Source of the DNA: Candidatus Shapirobacteria bacterium UBA1420
Lineage (GTDB): Bacteria > Patescibacteriota > Microgenomatia > UBA12405
Length of the DNA stretch: 15,860 nucleotides
NCBI GenBank assembly: GCA_002304845.1
Contig: DBPM01000030.1
Coordinates: 1 to 15,860, forward strand
Direction of reading: 5' to 3'
Shown here: positions 1-7,220 of the stretch, piece by piece
Position numbering within the stretch: the first letter of the stretch is position 1
Layout: every line of letters begins with the position of its first letter
The notes under the pieces: model-generated
Databases searched by the model: none
The model's input: the letters and a program-made list of their open reading frames with translations, nothing else
Told to the model about the DNA's origin: nothing
Made by a program: the position numbers and the translations under genes

Positions 1-443
1 TAGCTGAAATTAGAAACGTTACTTTGGGTTTTGTCTTCCAACAATTTAATCTTTTGTCTAAAACTTCAGCCCTGGAAAACGTCTCCTTACCACTACTGTA
101 TTCCGATGTGCCCAAAAAAGAACATGATGAACTGGCTTTACAAATGTTAAAAAAAGTCGGCCTAGCAGATAAAATTAAAAACACTCCCGCCCAACTCTCC
201 GGTGGTCAGCAACAACGAGTTGCCATTGCTCGAGCTCTGGTTAACAATCCTAAAATCATTCTGGCTGACGAACCCACTGGCAACCTTGATTCTAAATCAG
301 GCACTGAAATTGTCGCCCTCCTTCACCAACTTCACCACGAAGGACATACCATCGTCTTAGTCACTCACGACATGGACTTGGCCCGTCAAGCTCAAAAGAT
401 AGTTATTATTAAAGACGGCAAAATCGACTATGAGAAAACTTAA
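1..443 (+). CDS. ABC transporter ATP-binding protein, MacB/LolD type (5' end outside window)
   Basis: This is the C-terminal part of the ATPase of an ABC exporter; it hydrolyses ATP on the cytoplasmic face to drive the permease encoded next. The reading frame is open from base 3 (codons for AEIRN precede the first possible internal start), so the true start and the Walker A loop lie upstream of the window. Visible in order: Q-loop region (FVFQQFNLL), ABC signature [15 protein letters not shown], Walker B IILADEP with the catalytic Glu, D-loop GNLDSKSG and the switch His in VTHD. The NLL and [11 protein letters not shown] stretches are typical of the MacB/LolD/FtsE group (known family trait). 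The 3' end overlaps the permease start by 14 nt, which implies coupled translation. The substrate cannot be read from the sequence. Confidence 0.95.
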   Translation, partial: AEIRNVTLGFVFQQFNLLSKTSALENVSLPLLYSDVPKKEHDELALQMLKKVGLADKIKNTPAQLSGGQQQRVAIARALVNNPKIILADEPTGNLDSKSGTEIVALLHQLHHEGHTIVLVTHDMDLARQAQKIVIIKDGKIDYEKT

Positions 444-1653
444 ACCTTCTTTCGAAGATCTTCTTCGCAGTAGTCTGCGTTCAGTTTTAAAAAACAAAAG
501 TCGCACTATTCTCACCTCGCTTGGTGTTATTATCGGGGTCACATCAGTTATTTTGTTAACTTCCATCGGTACCGGTCTGAAAAAATATATTAACGATCAA
601 TTTGAAACTCTGGGCAGTAACACTCTCTTTGTCGCCCCTGGTCGAATCTTCAAAGAAGATGGGGGATTTAATCAAAATTCTTCTTCGATGATGATGGTCT
701 CATTTAAACCCAAAGATGTTGCTAATATCAAAAAAACCCTCAAAGATGTCATGATTTTGCCTGAAAAAAGTTTTTCGGCCGAAGTTAAATCCAAAGACTA
801 TAAAAAATCAACCACCATCGTTGGCAGCAATTATCTCTATGGGCCACACGGTGACGCTTTACCTTCAGATGGCAATGGTCGCTGGTTTACCAAAGAAGAA
901 GATGAAAAAAATGCCTTAGTCGCCGTTCTTGGTCAAAAAATTGCCAAAGATTTATTTCCCAATACTACTGCTCTAGGTAAAAAATTTACCATTAAAGGTA
1001 AACGCTTAAAAGTCATTGGGATTGAAGATGCTCGTGGTTCCTCCATGGGCGGACCCAGTCTCGATGAGTATGTTTTTATCCCCATTGGCTTAGCCAACGA
1101 TTTTGCTGGTAACGAAAATATTCAAGAACTTATGGTCAAAACATCTACCAAAGATCAAGTTGAGAATACTAAAAAAACCATTGAAAAAATTCTCTTAGAA
1201 GATTATGACCAAGATTCTTTCTCTGTCTTTGACTCAACTCAACTACTAACTTCCATTAATAGTATTATTAGCACCTTAACTGTCGCTCTGACTGGCATTG
1301 CCGCCATCTCGTTAGTCGTCGGTGGTATTGGCATCATGAATATTATGTTGGTAACTGTCTCCGAGCGTACCCGCGAAATCGGACTACGGAAAGCCATTGG
1401 TGCCTATCCCCGCGCCATTCTTTTACAGTTTCTCTTTGAAGCGGTTATTCTTTCCGGTCTAGGCGGGGCCGTCGGCATCATCCTGGGTGTCCTGGGCACT
1501 ATAGCCATCAATCAAGTTTTTCCGGCCCAAGTTACCCCCGCTTCAATTCTCTTGGCCTTCGGAGTCGCTTTTATTGTCGGTATTATTTTTGGTGTCGCTC
1601 CTGCTCGCAAAGCCAGTAAACTCTCTCCTATCGAAGCTCTTCGTTACGAATAA
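430..1653 (+). CDS. ABC transporter permease, MacB/FtsX family
   Basis: Integral membrane partner of the preceding ATPase, 407 residues, a normal length for MacB-type permeases. The layout is classical: one N-terminal membrane helix (about 27-49, [12 protein letters not shown]), a large extracytoplasmic MacB_PCD-like domain (about 50-270), then an FtsX domain with three helices (about 280-305, 330-358, 371-391). The loop after the second helix holds [15 protein letters not shown], the conserved coupling segment, and the protein ends with [17 protein letters not shown], the usual tail of this family. In well studied systems such a pair works with a periplasmic adaptor; in a single-membrane organism it would export peptides, lipids or envelope stress compounds (inference). 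The ATG lies inside the end of the ATPase gene. Confidence 0.95.
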   Translation: MRKLKPSFEDLLRSSLRSVLKNKSRTILTSLGVIIGVTSVILLTSIGTGLKKYINDQFETLGSNTLFVAPGRIFKEDGGFNQNSSSMMMVSFKPKDVANIKKTLKDVMILPEKSFSAEVKSKDYKKSTTIVGSNYLYGPHGDALPSDGNGRWFTKEEDEKNALVAVLGQKIAKDLFPNTTALGKKFTIKGKRLKVIGIEDARGSSMGGPSLDEYVFIPIGLANDFAGNENIQELMVKTSTKDQVENTKKTIEKILLEDYDQDSFSVFDSTQLLTSINSIISTLTVALTGIAAISLVVGGIGIMNIMLVTVSERTREIGLRKAIGAYPRAILLQFLFEAVILSGLGGAVGIILGVLGTIAINQVFPAQVTPASILLAFGVAFIVGIIFGVAPARKASKLSPIEALRYE

Positions 1654-1672
1654 TCTGTTAATATATTAATTA

Positions 1673-2233
1673 GTGACATACGATCTTCGACGCTACTTTT
1701 TACCTTCAATTATTGTCTTTGCTATTATCCTGCCGATTTGGATTTTTAACCATGTCGCCTGGTATCAATTCTTTTTCCTATTTTTAGGTCTTTTTGTAGG
1801 TTCTATTTTTATTGAAGTTGATCATCTCATCTACTGGTTCTTTCTTCACCCTGAACTTGAAGAAAGTCAACTGGCTCTAGTTGCTTGGAAAAAGAAAGAT
1901 TTCAAATCACTTTTTAAGTTGTTTCAATCCACTCATCATCAACATACTAACCTAATTTTCCATCATTATTTCTTCCAAATCATCTTAACTCTTATTTCCT
2001 TTTTTATTTTCACTTCTACTCCTAATATTTTTATCAAAGCTTTTACCTTGGCCACAGGACTTCATCTCTTAACCAAAGAATATTATGATTATCGGCACAA
2101 TCCTGAATTCTTAAAAAGTTGGCTTTTTGCTCGAGAAAAGAAACAACTCCCCACCACTTCTCTCCAATACTATCTCTATATCTTTGCAGTCTTTAACCTT
2201 CTTTTTACTTTACTCCTTCTTTTCTCTCGATGA
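1673..2233 (+). CDS. Conserved His-rich integral membrane protein, function unknown
   Basis: 186 residues starting with GTG, 19 nt after the permease stop. No Shine-Dalgarno is visible. Four or five hydrophobic segments can be seen (about 9-26, 31-50, 100-117, 121-135, 164-184). Between them are EVDHLIYWFFLHPE (about 48-61) and a His cluster STHHQHTNLIFHHYFF (about 85-100), followed by a Tyr/His-rich EYYDYRH. An Asp/His pair at a membrane face followed by a TH...H motif recalls membrane-bound metal-dependent hydrolases of the YdjM/DUF457 kind, but the match is only suggestive. I recall similar proteins as a recurrent uncharacterised CPR family; that is memory, not a search. Its TGA stop overlaps the next ATG (ATGA), so the two genes are probably translated together. 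Confidence 0.75.
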   Translation: MTYDLRRYFLPSIIVFAIILPIWIFNHVAWYQFFFLFLGLFVGSIFIEVDHLIYWFFLHPELEESQLALVAWKKKDFKSLFKLFQSTHHQHTNLIFHHYFFQIILTLISFFIFTSTPNIFIKAFTLATGLHLLTKEYYDYRHNPEFLKSWLFAREKKQLPTTSLQYYLYIFAVFNLLFTLLLLFSR

Positions 2234-2730
2234 ACGACATTTCTCCCAGCCTGGTCAAACAGGTTAAAAAATATCTAGCTCCTTCTCAACTAGCTCTAGT
2301 TAATGATGCGCTAATGGTTCTTGATAACCTTAAAAAAAACCACGTCAATGATTATTCTTTTTTAGTCGCTCCCATCTCCAAAGCCTACGAAGGTTATTTA
2401 AAAGACTTCTTCCTTAAAATAGGTATTATTGACAACTATAGTTATCAGAGTGATCGTTTTCGGGTCGGCAAAACCCTCAATCCTTCTCTACGCTACAAAC
2501 GTTTTTCTATTTATCAAAAGTTAGCCGACCTCAGTCGAACAGGAGAAGAAATGGCTGAAAAACTCTGGACCGCTTGGAAATATGGTCGCAATGAAATTTT
2601 CCATTTTTTCCCCAACAAACTCAAATTTCTCTCTCGTCAAGACGCTCTTGATCGCATTACCATGCTACTCTCTGCTATCAACGACTCAGGTAAATTCTAT
2701 CAAGAATACATTAACGGCACTCTGCTATAA
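2230..2730 (+). CDS. HEPN-domain protein, RnlA/RNase LS-like (putative RNase)
   Basis: 166 residues, mostly helical by composition. The key motif is RNEIFH (Arg120, Asn121, His125), which fits the R-x4-6-H catalytic motif of HEPN ribonucleases, with Asn next to Arg as in the RN-xxx-H subgroup. Upstream, APISKAYEGYLKDFFLKIGI (about 47-66) resembles the ALEGYLK helix of RnlA/RNase LS-type HEPN proteins, and the closing helix (RQDALDRITMLLSAINDSGKFY) fits that fold too. The family acts mainly as RNA-cleaving toxins or defence nucleases. No antitoxin such as Dmd/RnlB or an MNT nucleotidyltransferase is adjacent; the neighbours are a membrane protein (ATGA overlap) and a ferredoxin (TAATG overlap). 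The HEPN call rests on the motif and fold feel, so medium-high; an RNase activity is inferred. Confidence 0.7.
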   Translation: MNDISPSLVKQVKKYLAPSQLALVNDALMVLDNLKKNHVNDYSFLVAPISKAYEGYLKDFFLKIGIIDNYSYQSDRFRVGKTLNPSLRYKRFSIYQKLADLSRTGEEMAEKLWTAWKYGRNEIFHFFPNKLKFLSRQDALDRITMLLSAINDSGKFYQEYINGTLL

Positions 2731-2942
2731 TGAGCTCTATGGCTCAAAAAATACTTCTCAATCAAGATCTGTGTATCGGTTGTAACACCTGTCCCCTAAT
2801 CGACCCCGACACCTTTGAAATGGATACTACTATTTATAAAGCTAAAATTAAAAAACAGCCCGATACTATCACTGAAATTGTTCAGTCAGCTGTTAGTTCC
2901 TGTCCAGTGGGCGCTATTTCCACTATTGAAGAGACTAAATAA
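2730..2942 (+). CDS. Small ferredoxin with one [4Fe-4S] cluster
   Basis: 70 residues. The cluster ligands are plain: Cys15, Cys18 and Cys21 in DLCIGCNTCP, and Cys58 in SSCPVGAI, the arrangement of single-cluster Fer4_13/Fer4_15-type ferredoxins. PLIDPDTFEMD matches the usual ALAPDVFELD segment. It is a soluble one-electron carrier in the cytoplasm. Translation can start at the ATG overlapping the previous stop (TAATG) or at Met4 nine bases later; the choice does not affect the cluster. Its neighbour downstream is a thiol-oxidoreductase-like protein, but a ferredoxin on the inside and an anchored domain on the outside are not obviously partners. Electron partners are unknown. Ferredoxins are not abundant in genomes of this reduced type, so its retention is notable. 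Confidence 0.92.
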   Translation: MSSMAQKILLNQDLCIGCNTCPLIDPDTFEMDTTIYKAKIKKQPDTITEIVQSAVSSCPVGAISTIEETK

Positions 2943-2960
2943 CTATGTTTTAATGTCTAC

Positions 2961-3953
2961 ATGGCTAAAAATACCTCTTCTAAAAATCAATCCGGAATTT
3001 TTGTTCCTACTCCTATAGCAGTTATTTTATCTTTATTACTATTAGTGACCTCTTTCTACTCAGGTTATTCCTGGAAAAGAAACAATGACCCTGTCACTAA
3101 CACTGTTGATAAAAGTAAAAGTATTGTTTTTGAGGCTAAAAAGACCAACCGACCTCAACTGGATTTTTATGTTATGAGTTTTTGTCCTTATGGTAATCAA
3201 ATCGAAGATGCTCTTCGTCCAGTTTATGATTTACTGAAAGATCGAGTGGATTTTGTACCTCGCTATATCTTTAATAAAATCGACAATCTTCAAGCTTACT
3301 GTAAAAATACCGGTGATGTTAATCAATGTCCTCTCTATGTCCAAAACGGTTATTTCAAAAGCGAAGCCGATTGTAAAAAAATGATTACTGATGCCTACAA
3401 TAAATGTATGGATACTAATAGTTACGTCAAAGCCGAAAATGGTACCATGTACTCTGCTCTTCATGGTCGTCAAGAAGCCAATCAAAATATTCGAGAAATT
3501 TGCGCTTGGAATATGTTGGAAAATAAAGACCAATGGTGGACCTTTATTGATAATGTCAACAAAAATTGTAGCTACGAAAACGCTGATGTTTGTTGGGAAG
3601 CTCAAGCTAAAATCGCCGGTCTAGATACTCAAAAAATTACCGAATGTTTCAATAAAGAGGGAATCAATTTAATCGAAAAAGAAATTGCTTTGACTACTAA
3701 AAATAATGTTTCCGGTTCACCTACCGTTCTTATCAATGATGTCCTGTTTCCACCGGAAAGCGCTTATGCCCAAGATGGTAAAGGTAGTCTAAAAATAGGT
3801 AAACAATACGTTACTCAAGACAAATTTCGAGACCCCGACGTCATCAAAGAAGTCATTTGCGCTTCTTTCAATCGATCTCCCAACGAGTGTAAAACCACCC
3901 TGGACACTCCTACTGACCAAGTTCAAGGTGCCGCTTCCGCTGGTGGTTGCTAA
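2961..3953 (+). CDS. Membrane-anchored thioredoxin-fold protein with a GILT-like signature, Cys-rich
   Basis: 330 residues. A short basic N-terminus and one hydrophobic helix (about 15-36) anchor it, with the rest outside the membrane. From residue 67 a thioredoxin-like fold begins: LDFYVMSFCPYGNQ places a nucleophilic Cys75 in C-P-Y-G, so the second Cys of a CxxC site is Gly78. SGSPTVLIND supplies the cis-Pro (Pro254). Residues 166-181 (ALHGRQEANQNIREIC) follow the spacing of the GILT signature CQHG-x2-EC-x2-N-x4-C, with His168, Gly169, Glu172, Asn176 and Cys181 kept and two Cys changed to Ala. Twelve Cys in total suggest several structural disulfides. Likely role: disulfide handling or a redox-dead binding domain (inference). 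The last codons overlap the methyltransferase start. The gene is 18 nt after the ferredoxin. Confidence 0.8.
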   Translation: MAKNTSSKNQSGIFVPTPIAVILSLLLLVTSFYSGYSWKRNNDPVTNTVDKSKSIVFEAKKTNRPQLDFYVMSFCPYGNQIEDALRPVYDLLKDRVDFVPRYIFNKIDNLQAYCKNTGDVNQCPLYVQNGYFKSEADCKKMITDAYNKCMDTNSYVKAENGTMYSALHGRQEANQNIREICAWNMLENKDQWWTFIDNVNKNCSYENADVCWEAQAKIAGLDTQKITECFNKEGINLIEKEIALTTKNNVSGSPTVLINDVLFPPESAYAQDGKGSLKIGKQYVTQDKFRDPDVIKEVICASFNRSPNECKTTLDTPTDQVQGAASAGGC

Positions 3954-4486
3954 TGAAACTCAATTCCCATCAATTACGTCAGAGCAGGGTAGGGAAGTCG
4001 CAAAAACAACAACGTCTAATCCCGCGACAACCCTTAGTCTTAGTTTTAGATAACGTTTTAGATACCTACAACATCGGTTCCTTCTTTCGCCTCGCCGATG
4101 CCATAGGTGCTCAAAAAATCTATCTCTGCGGTCCCACTGTCACCCCTCCCAATCTCAAAATTCATCGCGCTTCTGTTGGAACCTGGAAATGGGTACCTTG
4201 GCAACACTTTAATTCCACCACTGACTGTCTCAAGCAACTTAAAAAAGACGGTTTTCACATTATCGCTTGCGAACAAGGTCAAAACACGGTTGACTATCGT
4301 CATTATCACTATCCTTTTCCCTTGGCTATAGTCGCCGGCAGTGAAGTCTCCGGTATCTCTGCCGACAACCTCAAACTTTGTGATCAAATTATCGAAATTC
4401 CAATGTATGGCATCAATATTTCCCTTAATGTTCTTCTAGCCACTGCTATTATCGCCTTCAAGTCCTTAGAAAAAGTCAAAAAATAG
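3953..4486 (+). CDS. SpoU/TrmH-family RNA 2'-O-methyltransferase
   Basis: 177 residues from the ATG that overlaps the preceding stop (TAATG); a TTG two codons earlier is less likely. It transfers a methyl group from S-adenosylmethionine to a ribose 2'-OH in tRNA or rRNA. The three SPOUT motifs of the trefoil-knot fold are all present: motif 1 DNVLDTYNIGSFFRLADAIGA with Asn40 and Arg46, motif 2 AIVAGSEVSGIS (Gly129, Ser130, Glu131), and motif 3 IPMYGINISLNVLLATAI (Ser157, Asn159). There is no N-terminal substrate-binding domain of the RlmB/TsnR type, so it resembles TrmH/TrmL-size enzymes. The exact target nucleotide cannot be deduced. It is the last gene of its unit: its stop codon lies inside the left arm of the terminator. 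Confidence 0.93.
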   Translation: MKLNSHQLRQSRVGKSQKQQRLIPRQPLVLVLDNVLDTYNIGSFFRLADAIGAQKIYLCGPTVTPPNLKIHRASVGTWKWVPWQHFNSTTDCLKQLKKDGFHIIACEQGQNTVDYRHYHYPFPLAIVAGSEVSGISADNLKLCDQIIEIPMYGINISLNVLLATAIIAFKSLEKVKK

Positions 4487-4507
4487 CCTAATCTTAGGCT
4501 ATTTTTT
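4478..4507 (+). terminator. Intrinsic terminator after the methyltransferase gene
   Basis: Stem AAAAAATAGCCT (4478-4489), loop AATCTT, stem AGGCTATTTTTT (4496-4507). The arms are perfectly complementary, the right arm ends in a T-run, and the left arm contains the TAG stop. The A-run and T-run make it potentially bidirectional. It separates the exporter/small-gene unit from gyrB. Confidence 0.9.
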
Positions 4508-4579
4508 AAGGTATTTTTTGATATAATTTGATACAGTTTTTCATAAAAATTTTGCCTATCTTTACGCCTAATTTGCTAC

Positions 4580-4607
4580 TTGTAAAGCTAATTTAATCTG
4601 TTAGAAT
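4580..4607 (+). promoter_or_regulatory. gyrB promoter with extended -10
   Basis: TTGTAA (4580-4585) and TAGAAT (4602-4607) are 16 bp apart, and TG-T directly precedes the -10 (TGTTAGAAT), an extended -10. The expected start is near 4614. A Shine-Dalgarno TGAGG (4623-4627) stands 8 nt before the gyrB ATG. A second TATAAT at 4522-4527 lacks a good -35. Confidence 0.65.
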
Positions 4608-4635
4608 GAAATTACCTCTATAATGAGGCTTTTTT

Positions 4636-6576
4636 ATGGCTGATACTCAAAAATATACTTCTGATCAGATCATCGTTCTTGAAGGCCTAGAACCGGTTAG
4701 AAAACGACCGGCGATGTACATTGGCTCCACTGATACTCGAGGACTTCATCACTGTCTCACCGAAATCATCGACAACTCTATCGATGAAGCTCTAGCCGGT
4801 TTTGCTAAAAATGTATGGATTATTGTTCATCAAGACAATTCGGTCACTGTTGCCGATGATGGTCGTGGCATTCCGATTGATATCATGCCTAAATATAAAA
4901 AACCTGCTGTTGAAGTGATTATGACCACTCTCCATTCTGGCGGTAAGTTTGAAGGTGCTGCGTACAAAGTCTCTGGCGGTCTTCACGGTGTCGGTGCCGC
5001 TTGTGTCAACGCTCTTTCATCCACCTTCCGAGTTGAAATTCGTCGTGAAGGTCAAATCCAATCGATAGAGTTTTCTAGAGGTAAAGTCACCTCACCTCTA
5101 AAAGTCATTGATAAATCCCATATCGACAAAATCAATGAGCTTATTCCCAAAACTGTTAGCGGAACTACTACCACTTTTTACCCTGATCCTCAAATTTTTA
5201 AAGAGACTCTAGATTTTGACAATAAAACCATTACTAAATCTCTCAAAGAAAGAGCCTATTTAACCAGTAAAATTTATTTCCACTATTACGATGAGCGTCA
5301 TGACAGCGAACATCACTATTATTTTGAAGGTGGTATTTTGTCACTACTGCGAGAAGTCAACAAAAACAAGGTTGTTCTTCATGAACCAATTTATCTCCAT
5401 GGTGAAAGTGATGGTATCGACGTCGAAGTTGCCATCCAATATAATGATTCTTTCCAAGAAAACACCCCTTCCTTTGCCAACATTATCAACACTCATGAAG
5501 GCGGAACTCATCTGACCGGTTTTAAAACCGCCCTCACCAAATCTATTAAAGATTACGCCGAAAGAAAGGAATTAATTAAAAACAAAAACGACACTATCAG
5601 TGGTGATGATGTTCGCGAGGGTCTCACCGCCGTTATTTCCATCAAAATGAGTAGTAAAGACCTTCAATTTGAAGGTCAAACTAAGGGTAAACTAGGTAAC
5701 TCCGAAGTCCAACCCATTGTCGCTAAAATCGTCAGAGAACAACTCGACACTTATTTTGAAGAACATCCTGACACTGCCAAAATTATTGTTGGTAAAGCTC
5801 TTTTAACTATCCAAATCCGCAAAGCCGCTAAAGCCGCTAAAGATGCCATTATGCGCAAAGGTGCTTTTGATTCCGTGGGTCTTCCTGGAAAATTAGCTGA
5901 TTGTCAAAGCAAAAACCCCGCCGATTGTGAAATTTATATTGTCGAAGGAGACTCTGCTGGCGGCTCCGCCAAACAAGGTCGTGATCGTAAATTTCAAGCT
6001 ATCTTACCTCTTTGGGGTAAAGCCTTAAATACTGAAGGAGCTCGCCTAGATAAAGTCGTTAATTCTGATAAACTCAAAGACTTTATTATTGCCCTAGGTA
6101 CCGGGATAGGGGATACCTTTAACTTGGAAAAATTACGTTACCATCGGGTTATTTTGATGTCTGATGCCGACGTTGATGGTTCCCATATTGCCACTCTGCT
6201 TCTAACCTTTATTTTTCGCCATCTTCCCGGTTTAATTGAAAACGGTCATATCTACATTGCCATGCCACCACTTTATCGCATTAAACAAGGTAAAAACGTC
6301 CACTATGTCTATACTGACGAAGAAAAAGAGGCCTATCTTCAAAGTATTGATACTAGTAAAAATTATGATATTCAACGTTATAAAGGTCTAGGAGAAATGA
6401 ATCCTCAACAACTTTGGGAAACTACTATGAATCCGGAAACCCGTCAACTGAAACAAGTCAATATTGAAGATGCTGTTAAAGCCGATGAAGTCTTTAGAAT
6501 CTTGATGGGAGAGGAGGTTCCTCCTCGCAAAAAATTTATCGTTACTCATGCTCATTTAGCCAATATTGATGTTTAA
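4636..6576 (+). CDS. gyrB: DNA gyrase subunit B
   Basis: 646 residues, the usual length of the short gyrB form. It is the ATPase subunit of the A2B2 gyrase that introduces negative supercoils into the chromosome. N-terminal GHKL domain: EIIDNSIDEALAG with Glu43 and Asn47, ADDGRGIP with the ATP-contacting Asp74, KVSGGLHGVGAACVNALS (Lys111 and the glycine lid). The transducer domain follows. The C-terminal TOPRIM domain has IVEGDSAGGSA (catalytic Glu437) and the metal-binding SDADVDG (Asp510, Asp512). QRYKGLGEMNPQQLWETTM closes the conserved tail. Where most gyrases have PLKGK or PLRGK this one reads PLWGKALN; effect unknown. ParE is the alternative, but the pairing with gyrA argues for gyrase. 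ATG is preceded by TGAGG, one of the few strong ribosome sites in the window. Confidence 0.97.
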   Translation: MADTQKYTSDQIIVLEGLEPVRKRPAMYIGSTDTRGLHHCLTEIIDNSIDEALAGFAKNVWIIVHQDNSVTVADDGRGIPIDIMPKYKKPAVEVIMTTLHSGGKFEGAAYKVSGGLHGVGAACVNALSSTFRVEIRREGQIQSIEFSRGKVTSPLKVIDKSHIDKINELIPKTVSGTTTTFYPDPQIFKETLDFDNKTITKSLKERAYLTSKIYFHYYDERHDSEHHYYFEGGILSLLREVNKNKVVLHEPIYLHGESDGIDVEVAIQYNDSFQENTPSFANIINTHEGGTHLTGFKTALTKSIKDYAERKELIKNKNDTISGDDVREGLTAVISIKMSSKDLQFEGQTKGKLGNSEVQPIVAKIVREQLDTYFEEHPDTAKIIVGKALLTIQIRKAAKAAKDAIMRKGAFDSVGLPGKLADCQSKNPADCEIYIVEGDSAGGSAKQGRDRKFQAILPLWGKALNTEGARLDKVVNSDKLKDFIIALGTGIGDTFNLEKLRYHRVILMSDADVDGSHIATLLLTFIFRHLPGLIENGHIYIAMPPLYRIKQGKNVHYVYTDEEKEAYLQSIDTSKNYDIQRYKGLGEMNPQQLWETTMNPETRQLKQVNIEDAVKADEVFRILMGEEVPPRKKFIVTHAHLANIDV

Positions 6577-6577
6577 C

Positions 6578-7141
6578 ATGACCATTCAACCACCTAAAAC
6601 CTACATTTTTATCGATTCCGCTAATATTATTTTTGGAGCTAAAAGCACTGGCAGATGGAAAGTAGATTTTAAAAAACTATATGACTATTTAATTCAAAAA
6701 TATCACGCTGAAAAAATTTTTTACTATACTGGCATTCATCAAGGCCTACCTAAAGATATTTTCCTAATCGAGGATTTAGAAAAAATCGGTTATATCGTTC
6801 GCAACAAAGAGCTTAAATTTATTCGTCAACATCCATTAAGATTTCGAGTTCGTTGTCCTAAATGTAATTACAGCTGGAATAATAAATTTTCCCGACCTCC
6901 TGTTGGTAAAGCTAATTGTGATGTTGATCTAACTTTAGATGTCCTTAAAGAAATCTCTCATTTTAATCGAGCTATTTTTATGTCAGGAGACGGCGATTTC
7001 TTACCTTTATATCAATATTTAGAATCAAAAGGAATTGTCCTCGGTATTATCAGTGAAAGTAAAATTACCGCCCAACTTATTAAAAGACACTTCAAAGAAA
7101 GATTTTCTGATCTTTTATCTATTAAAAAGCAAATTTCTTAA
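6578..7141 (+). CDS. NYN-domain (LabA/DUF88) putative ribonuclease
   Basis: 187 residues from the ATG at 6578, one base after the gyrB stop; TTG 6566 and ATG 6569 inside gyrB are alternatives. NYN domains are PIN-like nucleases that cut RNA with acidic residues around one metal. All acidic landmarks are visible: FIDSANI (Asp13), CDVDLTLDVL (Asp115, Asp117) and MSGDGDFLPLYQYLESKG (Asp138, Asp140), the hallmark of LabA-like NYN proteins. A CPKC pair (Cys93, Cys96) sits in an insert before the second acidic motif; together with Cys114 it could bind zinc, though a fourth ligand is not clear. It lies between gyrB and gyrA, probably co-transcribed with gyrB. Substrate unknown. Confidence 0.88.
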   Translation: MTIQPPKTYIFIDSANIIFGAKSTGRWKVDFKKLYDYLIQKYHAEKIFYYTGIHQGLPKDIFLIEDLEKIGYIVRNKELKFIRQHPLRFRVRCPKCNYSWNNKFSRPPVGKANCDVDLTLDVLKEISHFNRAIFMSGDGDFLPLYQYLESKGIVLGIISESKITAQLIKRHFKERFSDLLSIKKQIS

Positions 7142-7150
7142 AAAAAATGA

Positions 7151-7174
7151 GGTGCACCCAATTAAGTATGCACC
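7151..7174 (+). promoter_or_regulatory. Inverted repeat in the gyrA leader region
   Basis: GGTGCA (7151-7156) and TGCACC (7169-7174) form a perfect 6-bp dyad with a 12-nt spacer; TGCACCC is also directly repeated. No T-run follows on the + strand, so it is not a normal terminator for the NYN gene; on the minus strand it would be followed by T-residues. It could be an operator or attenuator for gyrA. Function is inferred only. Confidence 0.4.
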
Positions 7175-7209
7175 CCAGCGTTATTAAAAATATTATATCA
7201 AAAAATATT

Positions 7210-7215
7210 TATAAT
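7210..7215 (+). promoter_or_regulatory. -10 element placed for a leaderless gyrA transcript
   Basis: A perfect TATAAT ends 5 nt before the gyrA ATG, and there is no Shine-Dalgarno in the 20 nt upstream. Transcription from it would begin at or within the start codon. No convincing -35 is found at 15-19 bp, so the element is tentative; TATTAT at 7191-7196 is an alternative -10. Confidence 0.4.
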
Positions 7216-7220
7216 TCAAT

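Noticed and set aside
1658..1669. Palindrome TTAATATATTAA after the permease gene
   Set aside because: Short A/T-only palindrome, easily formed by chance in this base composition, no T-run or second copy.
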